Source: Leisingera sp. ANG-M7
Lineage (GTDB): Bacteria; Pseudomonadota; Alphaproteobacteria; Rhodobacterales; Rhodobacteraceae
DNA length: 64,000 nucleotides
Direction: 5' to 3'
NCBI RefSeq assembly: GCF_000813965.1
Contig: NZ_JWLI01000013.1
Location: 147,228-211,227 of the forward strand
The notes under the pieces are model-generated. The model was given only the letters and a program-made list of their open reading frames with translations. It made no database searches and had not been told where the DNA came from. Below, piece by piece: positions 1-7,714 of the stretch (its first letter is position 1; each line of letters begins with the position of its first letter). The translations under genes and the position numbers were made by a program.

Positions 1-1
1 G

Positions 2-1042
2 CCGCATCTGGCGCGGTTCCATGAGCGGATCCGGCTTGCGGGGGAGTTGATCTCCGAGGCACATCTGACCGAGGTGCTGGACGAGTGCTATGCCAAGAAC
101 GGCGGCGAGAACATCACCTATTTCGAGATCACCACGGTGGCGGGCCTCTTGGCGTTTTCACGTACGCCTGCGGATTACACGCTGCTGGAGGTTGGGCTGG
201 GCGGACGTCTGGACGCCACCAACGTGATCACGCCGGAGGTGTCTGTGATCACCCCCATTTCCATCGACCACGAGCAGTTTCTGGGCAACACGCTGGCCAA
301 GATCGCAGGCGAAAAGGCGGGCATCATCAAGCGCGGCGTGCCGGTTGTGGTTGGCCCGCAGCCCGACGAGGCGACGGAGGTGATCGAAGCCACCGCTGCC
401 CGTCTCGGTGCGCCGCTGATTGCCTATGGCCAGCATTGGCATGTCTGCGAAGAACGCGGCCGGCTGGTGTTCCAGGATGAAAACGGCCTGCTGGATCTGC
501 CGCTGCCCGCGCTTTTGGGTGCGCATCAGATCCAGAACGCCGGTGCTGCGCTGGCGGCTCTGCGCCATCTGGGCGCGGATGAGGCCGCCTGCGAGGCGGC
601 CATGGTGAACGCCGAATGGCCCGCGCGGATGCAGAAGCTAAAAACGGGCCCGCTGATCGCAGCGGCGCCGGAGGCTGAACTGTGGCTGGACGGCGGCCAC
701 AACGCTGCGGCCGGCGTGGCGCTGGCGGATGTGCTGGCAAAACTGCCGGCACGCCCCACCCATCTGATCTGCGGCATGCTGAACACCAAGGACGTGAGCG
801 GCTACATGGCCCCGCTGGCGCCGCATGTGGCCAGCCTGACCGCGATTTCGATCCCGGATGAGGTGAACACGCTGAGCGCAGAAGAGACCGAGGCCGCGGC
901 CAAGTCCGTGGGCATCAAGGCCGGCACGGCGGAGAACACCCTGGCAGCGCTGCAGGCAGTTGTGGCCAAGGACCCGCAGGCGCGGGTGCTGATCTGCGGC
1001 TCGCTGTATCTGGCGGGCCATGTCCTGCGCGAAAACGGCTAA
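2..1042 (+). CDS. folC: FolC, dihydrofolate/folylpolyglutamate synthase (5' truncated by window edge)
   Basis: Mur-ligase-family enzyme that adds glutate residues to dihydrofolate and tetrahydrofolate in the cytoplasm. The reading frame is open from base 2, so the start lies upstream of the window; 346 residues are visible of the roughly 420 usual for the family. The first visible residues, PHLARFHERIRL, match the conserved segment just after the ATP loop. GLGGRLDATNV, the substrate-loop segment EKAGIIK and the C-terminal DGGHN motif of the family are all present. It ends in TAA. The C1/folate role fits the tetrahydrofolate-dependent amine catabolism at the far end of the window, but the two are 40 kb apart and no link is implied. 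Confidence 0.95.
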   Translation, partial: PHLARFHERIRLAGELISEAHLTEVLDECYAKNGGENITYFEITTVAGLLAFSRTPADYTLLEVGLGGRLDATNVITPEVSVITPISIDHEQFLGNTLAKIAGEKAGIIKRGVPVVVGPQPDEATEVIEATAARLGAPLIAYGQHWHVCEERGRLVFQDENGLLDLPLPALLGAHQIQNAGAALAALRHLGADEAACEAAMVNAEWPARMQKLKTGPLIAAAPEAELWLDGGHNAAAGVALADVLAKLPARPTHLICGMLNTKDVSGYMAPLAPHVASLTAISIPDEVNTLSAEETEAAAKSVGIKAGTAENTLAALQAVVAKDPQARVLICGSLYLAGHVLRENG

Positions 1043-1050
1043 GGCTTACG

Positions 1051-1260
1051 GCTGCGGCGGGGGAGGCTCTCCCGCCCGGCTTCGACCTGCCGGTCTCACC
1101 CCGTTGGGCCGGGCGCCGCTGGCGCGGCGCCGCCGCTTTTTCATCTTTCCGGAAGTCCTCCGGGGGTGAGAAAGCTTCCCGGAAACTGTTCGGGGGACAG
1201 TTTCGCTTTCGAACGGGCGGAGCCCGCCGGCAGGCCGAAGGGGCAGTGCCCCCTTCTTCC
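1051..1260. repeat. GC-rich intergenic repeat, family 1, copy a
   Basis: Non-coding stretch between folC and the bestrophin-like gene. It opens with a GGGAGGCTCTCCC-type inverted repeat (about 1060-1076), then CCCGTTGGGC at 1100, then a hairpin with arms 1112-1119 and 1124-1131 around TGGC, and closes with further GGGCGGAGCCCGCC and GGGGCAGTGCCCC inverted repeats. The same order of blocks recurs at about 17604, 32421 and 52913. This is a dispersed, decaying structured repeat rather than a gene; it may act as a terminator for folC and the facing gene. Confidence 0.55.
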
Positions 1261-1269
1261 CTCCGCCCC

Positions 1270-2175
1270 CTAATCCAGAACGTAGTCCACAGGCTCCAGC
1301 CTGGGCGGCGCTTCGCGGCCCAGGGCGTTGCAGACCGAGATTTCCATCACCCGGCACATGGCGCTGAGCGGCACTGAATTGGCCTGTTTGCGGAACGGGT
1401 GCTCCAACTCATGCGTGACCTCGGCGAGGCCGAAAAACACATAGGCCACCACAGCGGCCACCAGCGGCTCGAACCAGCCGGCGCTGTCCAGCAAGGCAAA
1501 GGGCAAGAGCAGGCAGTAGAGATACGTGGTGCGCCAGACCAGCAAGGAGTAGACGAAGGGCAGCGGCGTGGTCAGCAGCCGCTCGTTCCCGGCCTGGGCG
1601 GCGGGGAAGGCGGCCAGCCGTTCGGCAAGCGCGCGCTGGCCGAAGCCGTCGATGCGGCCGTCCTCCGCCATCTCGCGCAGGCGGGTGGCGATGTCCCGCA
1701 GGGCCGCGTTGGGGCCGTTGGGGTCCCGTATCAGCTGCTCTGCCGCCTCCGGCCCGATCCAATGCCCCACCGTCTCCCGCACCTCATCGCCGCGCAGCTG
1801 GGCGCGGTGCAGGTGATGGAAGGCGAGGATGCGGGTCAGGATGAAGTCCTCGTCGGGACCTTTGCCCGCGAAGATCCGCAGTTCCTGCGCCAGGCTGCGC
1901 ACGTCGGAGACCATGCGGCCCCAGATCCGCCGCGCCTCCCACCAGCGGTCATAGGCGGCGTTGTTGCGGAAGCTGAGAAACAGCGACAGCGACAGGCCGA
2001 AGACCCCCATCGCAGCGATGGAAATCTGCGGCATCTCAAAGGCATAACGGTCAAGCACCAGCACCAGGAGCGCCCAGAGCGCGGCGCCGATGATGTTGGG
2101 CAGGATGCGCGGCACCACCGATCCGTTCAGGATCAGGAAGATTTCGCGGCGCCGGGGCGTATCGCGGACGATCAT
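1270..2175 (-). CDS. Bestrophin-family (UPF0187/YneE-like) membrane channel
   Basis: 301 residues, the usual size for bacterial bestrophin homologues. Hydrophobic segments lie near residues 28-45 and 52-68 and again near 210-250. The conserved block LSLFLSFRNNAAYDRWWEAR, around residues 62-81, carries the NxxYxRWWEAR signature of the family. Bacterial relatives form pentameric ion channels in the inner membrane; ion selectivity cannot be read here. Its ATG overlaps the TGA of zapE (ATGA), so the two genes are translationally coupled and probably co-transcribed. No functional connection between them is obvious. Confidence 0.85.
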   Translation of the reverse strand: MIVRDTPRRREIFLILNGSVVPRILPNIIGAALWALLVLVLDRYAFEMPQISIAAMGVFGLSLSLFLSFRNNAAYDRWWEARRIWGRMVSDVRSLAQELRIFAGKGPDEDFILTRILAFHHLHRAQLRGDEVRETVGHWIGPEAAEQLIRDPNGPNAALRDIATRLREMAEDGRIDGFGQRALAERLAAFPAAQAGNERLLTTPLPFVYSLLVWRTTYLYCLLLPFALLDSAGWFEPLVAAVVAYVFFGLAEVTHELEHPFRKQANSVPLSAMCRVMEISVCNALGREAPPRLEPVDYVLD

Positions 2176-3248
2176 GGGGTTTCGCTGCCCCAGTCCTTGT
2201 CCTGCATTTCGCGCAGGCGGGAGGCGGTGCGTTCGAATTCAAAGGTGCCCTCGCCCTCGACATAGAGCATTTCGGGCTGCGCCGCCGCTGAACAGATCAG
2301 CCGCACCTTGGCCTCGTACAAGGCGTCGATCAAGGTCACGAAGCGCTTGGCTTCGTTGAAGTTGTTGCGGCTGAGGCGGGGGATGTCCTCCAGAACCAGC
2401 ACCTTCACCTCCTCGGCGATGGCAAGGTAGTCGCCCGGCCCCAGCATTTTGCCGCAGAGGTCATAGAAGGTTGCGCGCGCCACCCCGTTGCGGAAAGCGG
2501 GCAGGGTGACCTCGCGGCCCTTCACCTCCAGCGTCAGCGGCTGCGCCGCGCCGCCGCCCGACAGATCCTGCCAGATCGCGCGGATCTGTGCGCGGGCCTC
2601 GCCGTCCACGGGGGCGAAATAGACCTGCGCGCCGGTCAGCCGGTCCTGCCGGTAATCGGTGGTGCTGACCATTTCATGCACCGCCATATGCTCCTTGATC
2701 AGATCGATAAAGGGCAGGAACAGCTGGCGGTTGAGGCCGTTTTTGTAGAGGTCGTCCGGTACCCGGTTGGAGGTGGTGATCACCGTGACACCAGCGGCAA
2801 ACAGCGCCTCGAACAGGCGGCCGACGATCATCGCATCGGTGATGTCGGTGATCTGCATCTCGTCAAAGGCCAGCAGGCGCACGGATTCTGCGACCTCGGC
2901 CGCCGCCGGGGCCAGCGCGTCCTCGACGCCGTCCTGGCGGGCCTGATGCATCCGGGTGTGGATTTCCTGCATGAAGGCGTGGAAATGCACCCGGCGCGAA
3001 GGGATATCGCCGAGGCTGTCGACAAACAGGTCCATCAGCATCGACTTGCCGCGCCCGACCCCGCCCCAGAGGTAGAGCCCCTGCACTGCTTCAAACTCCG
3101 CCTTGCGGAAGAAGCCGCGTTTCACCGGCGGAGCCATCAGGCCTTCGGCGATGCGGTCGAAATGAGGAAGCACGGCTTCCTGTGCCGGGTCGGGCTTCAA
3201 TTCGCCCGCGTCGATTTTCTGCCGGTAAAGCGCGCTCAAATGGGTCAT
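2172..3248 (-). CDS. zapE: ZapE / AFG1-like ATPase
   Basis: Cell-division-associated AAA+ type ATPase of the AFG1/ZapE family. Starting at the ATG at 3248, the protein has 358 residues and begins MTHLSALYRQ; an upstream in-frame start would add 13 residues without family similarity. Walker A GGVGRGKS is at residues 62-69 and Walker B LLAFDE at 125-130, followed by the family segment MQITDITDAM and the arginine-rich TTSNRVPDDLYKNGLNR block. The length fits the family (about 375 in E. coli). The gene leads a two-gene transcription unit with the bestrophin-like channel. Confidence 0.92.
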   Translation of the reverse strand: MTHLSALYRQKIDAGELKPDPAQEAVLPHFDRIAEGLMAPPVKRGFFRKAEFEAVQGLYLWGGVGRGKSMLMDLFVDSLGDIPSRRVHFHAFMQEIHTRMHQARQDGVEDALAPAAAEVAESVRLLAFDEMQITDITDAMIVGRLFEALFAAGVTVITTSNRVPDDLYKNGLNRQLFLPFIDLIKEHMAVHEMVSTTDYRQDRLTGAQVYFAPVDGEARAQIRAIWQDLSGGGAAQPLTLEVKGREVTLPAFRNGVARATFYDLCGKMLGPGDYLAIAEEVKVLVLEDIPRLSRNNFNEAKRFVTLIDALYEAKVRLICSAAAQPEMLYVEGEGTFEFERTASRLREMQDKDWGSETP

Positions 3249-3313
3249 GGCACAGGGATAGCGCGGGGCGCGGGGGATGGGAAGCACAGGATTGGGGGCG
3301 GCAAGCCGGCGGG

Positions 3314-4210
3314 TCAGCGGAACCTGTCCTGCGTCAAGGCGATGAAGTTTTCCACTGTCTTCAGCCCGCGGTCTTCCTGCTCCTGCAGCAGTCCGGCGAC
3401 CAGATGGCGGGTTGCTGCTGCGTGCTCCAGCTCAGCTGCGCTGGTGCCATAGGCAATGCCGTAGCGCCCCAGTTCGTGGTTCCGGGTCCATTCCGCGCGG
3501 CTGGCGTAGACCCCGGGGATCACCACGCTCTGGCAGCCGCAGATGGCGGCATACTGGGAATAGAAGGTGGCCTCGTCATAGGAGTAGAAAGTGTCGCAGC
3601 GGTTGAAGATCTCTGCGATTTCTTCATGCGACAGGCCGTCGATCGGAATGGCGTTTTCCGTCTCGGGGATGCGGTCCTTGTGCGCGCCCTTGCGGACGAT
3701 GTAGCAGGCCCCGCTGCGGCCGGCACGGTTCTGGTTCCGGTAGGCCGGGTTGCGGCGCCACAGGAACAGTTCCGGCGCGCCGCCGGTGATATCCGGGATG
3801 TCGGACATTTTGCCGGCGCAGAAGAACATCTCCCCTTCGGTGAACTCAAAGGGGTCCTTGATGCCGGGTGTGTAAAGCAGCCAGCGGGCAATATTCCGGG
3901 CACCCAGAGGATTGCCCAGGGTTACCTCAGGGTAGACGACGATGCTGGACCGGGTGAAATCCGCGGGCGTTGCAACCGGCGTGTTGAGGGCGGGGTTTGT
4001 TGCAAACGGGGCTGGCCGAAAGCGTGAGCGGCGCAGCCGGGCCTTCAAGGCCGCCACCATTCCTGAAGGCGGTTGCTGGTGCCAGGGCCAGAGCATGGCC
4101 TTCTGTCCCAGCGCATTCAGCGCGTTGACCAGCTCGTGCAGAAAGATGCAGCCGCCGCTGTCGGGATCGTAAGGGGGGGCGTAAACCAGGTAGGCCGGGC
4201 GGTTCATCAT
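3314..4210 (-). CDS. Glycosyltransferase-like protein of a surface-sugar operon
   Basis: 298 residues (a second ATG lies one codon downstream). The N-terminus YLVYAPPYDPDSGG followed by LHELVNALNALGQKAMLW resembles the nucleotide-sugar glycosyltransferase start in which a Gly-rich turn precedes a helix bearing LxxxLxxxG. The rest has no motif I can assign firmly. It is the last gene of a compact minus-strand operon after a WecE-type aminotransferase and a hexapeptide acyltransferase, only 9 bp from the latter, which supports a role in transferring or modifying an amino-deoxy sugar on a surface polysaccharide. The function is inferred mainly from context. Confidence 0.6.
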   Translation of the reverse strand: MMNRPAYLVYAPPYDPDSGGCIFLHELVNALNALGQKAMLWPWHQQPPSGMVAALKARLRRSRFRPAPFATNPALNTPVATPADFTRSSIVVYPEVTLGNPLGARNIARWLLYTPGIKDPFEFTEGEMFFCAGKMSDIPDITGGAPELFLWRRNPAYRNQNRAGRSGACYIVRKGAHKDRIPETENAIPIDGLSHEEIAEIFNRCDTFYSYDEATFYSQYAAICGCQSVVIPGVYASRAEWTRNHELGRYGIAYGTSAAELEHAAATRHLVAGLLQEQEDRGLKTVENFIALTQDRFR

Positions 4211-4219
4211 GCAGTTTCC

Positions 4220-4792
4220 TCAGCCTTGCGAAGCCGCTTCGGAAGCGCGGTAACGCCGTTCCAGTTCCAGCAGGTCCCTGCTGCGGTCCTTGATCCTGCG
4301 GGCGGGCACGCCGGCATAGACCATCCAGGCATCCGCAGGCTTCAGCACAAGTGACATCGCCCCGACACAGCAGCCCTCGCCCAGATCAGCGCCGGGGGCA
4401 ATGACCGTGCCGGCACCCACAATGCAGTGCCTGCCGATGTGCACCGGGGCCAAGGTTTCGGATTTGTAGTCCGCGGGCACTGTCGGGTTGGTCATGGTCG
4501 CACCGCTGTAGTCATCCGATTGGGCAAAGACCGACACCCGGTAGGCGAGGCCGGAAAAGTCCGCCATCGTGATGCCGGGGGTGCCGCCGGCCAGCAGGCA
4601 GAAGGGGGCAATATGCACATTGCGGCCCAGGCTGATGCCGCCTGAAATCACGCAGAAATCATCAATCCGGCTGTTGTCGCCGATGTGCATCCTGTGCACC
4701 TCGTAAAGCGATGCCTTGTCGCTGATCCTGACGTTGGTGCCGAGAGACGCAAATCCCATCTGCGCAAGCGTTTCCTGCGGGTAATAGGCCAT
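4220..4792 (-). CDS. Left-handed beta-helix (hexapeptide repeat) acyltransferase
   Basis: 190-residue sugar O/N-acyltransferase-like protein. The sequence is a run of imperfect hexapeptide repeats ([LIV]GxxxxI type): IGDNSRIDDFCVISGG, LGRNVHIAPFCLLAGG, then IGRHCIVGAGTVIAPGADLGEGCCVGA, ending with a YAGVPARRI motif typical of the maltose/galactoside/WbbJ-like group. It would use acetyl-CoA or another acyl-CoA in the cytoplasm. The ATG overlaps the TGA of the upstream aminotransferase by one base (TGATG), so the likely substrate is the amino sugar made by that enzyme. The exact sugar is unknown. Confidence 0.85.
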   Translation of the reverse strand: MAYYPQETLAQMGFASLGTNVRISDKASLYEVHRMHIGDNSRIDDFCVISGGISLGRNVHIAPFCLLAGGTPGITMADFSGLAYRVSVFAQSDDYSGATMTNPTVPADYKSETLAPVHIGRHCIVGAGTVIAPGADLGEGCCVGAMSLVLKPADAWMVYAGVPARRIKDRSRDLLELERRYRASEAASQG

Positions 4793-5937
4793 CAGGGGTT
4801 CCGCTGCAGCCAGCTGCGGGCTGTCTCAATCACAGTTTCGATGCTGCTGCCAAGCGCGAAGAACATCGGCAGGCGGACCAGGCGCGCGGAAATATCGTTG
4901 GTCACCGGCAGATCGCCGGCGCTGCGGCCATAGCGCAGGCCCGCGGGCGCCGAATGCAGCGGCACATAGTGGAACGGGGTGATGATGCCTGCCTCGCGCA
5001 TGCCGGAGATGAAGGCGTCGCGGTCGTCCAGGTCGCGCATCAGCAGATAGAACATATGCCCGTTGCCGGTGGTGTCCGGCGGTGTCTTGGGCAGGGTGAC
5101 GCGGCCTGCGGCCTCAAGGTCGGTGAAGGCCTCGCAGTAGCGGTCATAGAGCGCCAGCCGGGTTTTCAGAATTGAGTCCGACTGTTCCAGCTGGCCATAG
5201 AGGAAGGCGGCGATCAGCTCCCCCGGCAGGAAGGAGGAGCCGATGTCGACCCAAGTATATTTGTCCACCTGGCCGCGCAGGAAACGGGAGCGGTTGGTGC
5301 CTTTCTCGCGGATGATCTCGGCCCGTTCCACAAGGTCGGGGCGGGTCAGGGTGAGGGCACCGCCCTCGCCGCTGATGATGTTCTTGGTCTCATGAAAGCT
5401 GAAGGTCGCCATATCGCCCAGCGAGCCTGCCGGGCAGCCCTTGTAGGTGGAGCCAAAGGCCTGTGCCGCATCCTCCACCAGCACCAGATTATGGGCGCGG
5501 GCGATCTCTGCCAGCCGGTCCATGTCGGCGGGGAAGCCCGCGTAATGCACCGCAAAGATGGCGCGGGTTCGGGTGCTGATGGCGGCGGCGGCTTTTTCCG
5601 GGTCGATGTTGAGCGTTTCAGGGTCGATGTCCACGAATACCGGCACCGCACCGCGCAGGGCGACGGCATTGGCGGTGGAAACAAAGGTGAACGAGGGCAT
5701 GATCACCTCATCCCCCGGCTGCAGATCGCAAAGCAGCGCCGCCATTTCCAGCGCAGCGGTGCAGGAATGGGTCAGCAGCGCCGCATCAGCGCCGGTCTTT
5801 TCCGCGATCTGGGCGTTGCATAGATGGGTGAACCGCCCGTCACCGGACAGCTGCCCGTATTCCAGCGCCTCCTGGATATGCGCCAGCTCCCCGCCGATCA
5901 TCGAGGGTTTGTTAAAAGGGATTTTCGCTGTGCCCAT
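4792..5937 (-). CDS. wecE: WecE-type dTDP-4-amino-4,6-dideoxysugar transaminase
   Basis: PLP-dependent sugar aminotransferase of the DegT/DnrJ/EryC1/StrS fold, closest by motif to RffA/WecE. Translation from the ATG at 5937 gives 381 residues beginning MGTAKIPFNKPSMIGGELAH; the longer open frame upstream shows no similarity. Motifs are GDEVIMPSFTFVSTANAV (75-92), VEDAAQAFGSTYKG (154-167) and the PLP lysine at residue 185 in FSFHETKNI, followed by SGEGGALT. E. coli WecE has 376 residues. It probably amidates a 4-keto-6-deoxy sugar nucleotide for a surface glycan. It heads the three-gene operon with overlapping or closely spaced downstream genes. Confidence 0.88.
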   Translation of the reverse strand: MGTAKIPFNKPSMIGGELAHIQEALEYGQLSGDGRFTHLCNAQIAEKTGADAALLTHSCTAALEMAALLCDLQPGDEVIMPSFTFVSTANAVALRGAVPVFVDIDPETLNIDPEKAAAAISTRTRAIFAVHYAGFPADMDRLAEIARAHNLVLVEDAAQAFGSTYKGCPAGSLGDMATFSFHETKNIISGEGGALTLTRPDLVERAEIIREKGTNRSRFLRGQVDKYTWVDIGSSFLPGELIAAFLYGQLEQSDSILKTRLALYDRYCEAFTDLEAAGRVTLPKTPPDTTGNGHMFYLLMRDLDDRDAFISGMREAGIITPFHYVPLHSAPAGLRYGRSAGDLPVTNDISARLVRLPMFFALGSSIETVIETARSWLQRNP

Positions 5938-6261
5938 GTGCCAGCCCGCCTCGCTTGATCTTCGCCGACCTTTATATTGGCTTTGCCGCAAGCCGCAAGG
6001 GAACCGGGGGCAGGGCTGGCGCGGCAGGAGGGAGCTTGCCTGTTGCTGGCGGCGCTGGGTTTCCCGGTCCCGGTCCAGATTGTTCTGCAAATTGCCCGCC
6101 TCGCTTTGGCAGGTGATGTGTGGTCAGGCGAGGCGTTGAGGACGGGAAGCCAGGGCGTTGAATGAGGCAGTGTCAGGCCGGGCAGCAGAGGCCCGGCCTG
6201 TTGTATTCGCATCGCTTCGGCGATTGGCGGCGCTGGCAGAAAGCCGCAACCGCCGCGCCGG
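5938..6261. other. Intergenic region upstream of wecE
   Basis: About 320 bases with no convincing gene. It holds the promoter side of the wecE operon and, at 6174-6200, a perfect 10-bp inverted repeat (CAGGCCGGGC / GCCCGGCCTG, 7-base loop). On the plus strand the stem is followed by TTGTATT. It lies 62 bases beyond the stop of the minus-strand AhpD-like gene and may terminate that transcript, although no U-tract follows in that direction. Confidence 0.4.
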
Positions 6262-6825
6262 TTATTCGGCTGCCTGGGCGGGTTGCCATGCAAAGGGTTG
6301 GAACATCTTGTCCACCGGAGTGTGGGCCAGGTGATTGGTGTAGTTCGACATCACTTTCTGGGCATAGCCAAGAATGACCCCCAGCATGTTGCGGGTGCTG
6401 AAGCCGGCCGCGAGAAAGGCCTGCATATCCTGTTCAGAGACATGGCCGCGGTCCCGCACCATTGTCAGGGTAAAGTCGCGCAGAGCCTCAAGGCGGGCGT
6501 TGGGCAGCGGGGTCCCGTCGCGCAGGGCATTGCCGATGGCATCATCGACATTCATGCTTTTGGCGATGGCAGTGTGGGCAGGCACGCAGTAGCCGCAGCC
6601 GTTTTCAACGTTGATTGCCTGCCAGACAACGGTGAGCTCCTCGGCGGTAAAGCCTGAGTCCACGAATTGCGCATGCACGGCATGGTAGGATTTCAGAAGT
6701 TCCGGGGCCTCGGCCATGACGGCGTAGAGGCCGGGAATGGCACCATAGGCCTTCTTGGCATTTTCCAGAAGTTCCCGGCTGGCTTCGGGGGCGGTGGTTT
6801 CGTCGTGCATTGTGAAATTGGTCAT
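6262..6825 (-). CDS. Carboxymuconolactone decarboxylase (AhpD-like) family protein
   Basis: 187 residues with the AhpD/CMD helical core. The redox-type motif is NGCGYCVPAH, with Cys77, Cys80 and His84, as in alkylhydroperoxidase-like members; this favours a thiol peroxidase or disulfide reductase role over ring decarboxylation. The start MTNFTMHDE at 6825 is chosen because two palindromic operators lie just upstream. The gene is divergent from a TetR regulator and probably under its control. The natural substrate is not visible. Confidence 0.82.
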   Translation of the reverse strand: MTNFTMHDETTAPEASRELLENAKKAYGAIPGLYAVMAEAPELLKSYHAVHAQFVDSGFTAEELTVVWQAINVENGCGYCVPAHTAIAKSMNVDDAIGNALRDGTPLPNARLEALRDFTLTMVRDRGHVSEQDMQAFLAAGFSTRNMLGVILGYAQKVMSNYTNHLAHTPVDKMFQPFAWQPAQAAE

Positions 6826-6877
6826 CTTGGATCCTGTGGTTGGCTATGTTGCGTCCTGTCCAGGCAATATGGTGAGT

Positions 6878-6893
6878 TTGAGTGATTGCTCAA
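6878..6893. promoter_or_regulatory. TetR-type operator 1
   Basis: TTGAGTGATTGCTCAA, a 16-bp inverted repeat whose arms TTGAG/CTCAA match the perfect copy 25 bp further on. It lies between the divergent AhpD-like and TetR genes and is probably bound by the TetR protein encoded at 6983. Confidence 0.75.
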
Positions 6894-6902
6894 TGGGGAA
6901 AA

Positions 6903-6918
6903 TTGAGTGATCACTCAA
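6903..6918. promoter_or_regulatory. TetR-type operator 2
   Basis: TTGAGTGATCACTCAA, a perfect 16-bp palindrome centred 25 bp (about 2.5 helical turns) from operator 1. The two sites lie on the same helix face, suiting one or two TetR dimers that repress both divergent promoters. Confidence 0.8.
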
Positions 6919-6982
6919 ATGTGACATTCTGGGGGGCATTAGCGGCAAGACAAAGCGGGAAATCTGGCGTATTCATCGGGCC

Positions 6983-7585
6983 ATGCCACGCGCGCAGCCA
7001 TATGACCGTGATGCCGCATTGGACGCGGCGCTGACCCTTTTCTGGCGAAAAGGGTATTACGCGACGTCGCTGAAAGACATCGAAGCAGCGCTGAACATGA
7101 AGCCGGGCAGCATCTATGCTGCCTTCAACAGCAAGGAAACACTGTTTGGCCTGACGCTGGAGCGGTACTTCCGCAAACAGCATGCGGATTTTGTATCGAC
7201 GCTCAAGGCGGCGGCGTCACCGCTGCAGGGGCTGGCAGACTATCTGCGCCGCTTTGCCCGGCTGCCGCTGGATGATCCGCAGCGCAGCAGCTGCATGCTG
7301 GTCAAGACGCTTCTTGGCGCCACCGAGCAGGACGCCAAGCTGGGGGAGCTTGCAGGGCAGTACATCGATCAGATGATTGCCGAAATGGCTGCAGCGTTTG
7401 AGCAGGCAAAGCAGCTGGGGGAGTTGCCCGGCGAGGCTGATGCAGCTCATTTGGCGCGCCGGTATCAGGCTGATCTGACTGCCTTGGGGTTTGAGGCCTC
7501 CCGGCGGATCAGCCGCGAGGAGCTGGCGGTTTCAGCCGAGGAGCTGGCGCAGAAAGTCGAGGCTATGCGCGTGAGGCAGACCTAG
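6983..7585 (+). CDS. TetR/AcrR family transcriptional regulator
   Basis: 200 residues. An N-terminal helix-turn-helix spans about residues 24-48 (TSLKDIEAALNMKPGSIYAAFNSKETLF), in the form with GSIY rather than GTLY that is common among regulators of the AhpD-like/short-chain dehydrogenase neighbours. The C-terminal ligand domain contains SSCMLVKTLLGA, typical of the family C-terminal dimer region. It is transcribed away from the AhpD-like gene across a 157-bp gap with two matching palindromes, so autoregulation and control of the neighbour are likely. The inducer is unknown, possibly an electrophile or oxidant. Confidence 0.88.
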   Translation: MPRAQPYDRDAALDAALTLFWRKGYYATSLKDIEAALNMKPGSIYAAFNSKETLFGLTLERYFRKQHADFVSTLKAAASPLQGLADYLRRFARLPLDDPQRSSCMLVKTLLGATEQDAKLGELAGQYIDQMIAEMAAAFEQAKQLGELPGEADAAHLARRYQADLTALGFEASRRISREELAVSAEELAQKVEAMRVRQT

Positions 7586-7714
7586 GCTTCGCGGTATCGT
7601 GCAGGCCGTTCGCGGCGCCTCACATCAAAATTTCTTAAGGGTGCGCTCAAAAATCCTGATTTGACCGGGCAGCAATTTTCCCTGAGGGTTCACCGGCTTA
7701 TCAGGAGAGAGCCG

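Noticed and set aside
1046..1357. 103-codon minus-strand frame across the folC-bestrophin gap
   Set aside because: It covers the GC-rich repeat and the 3' end of the bestrophin-like gene; composition is that of the repeat.
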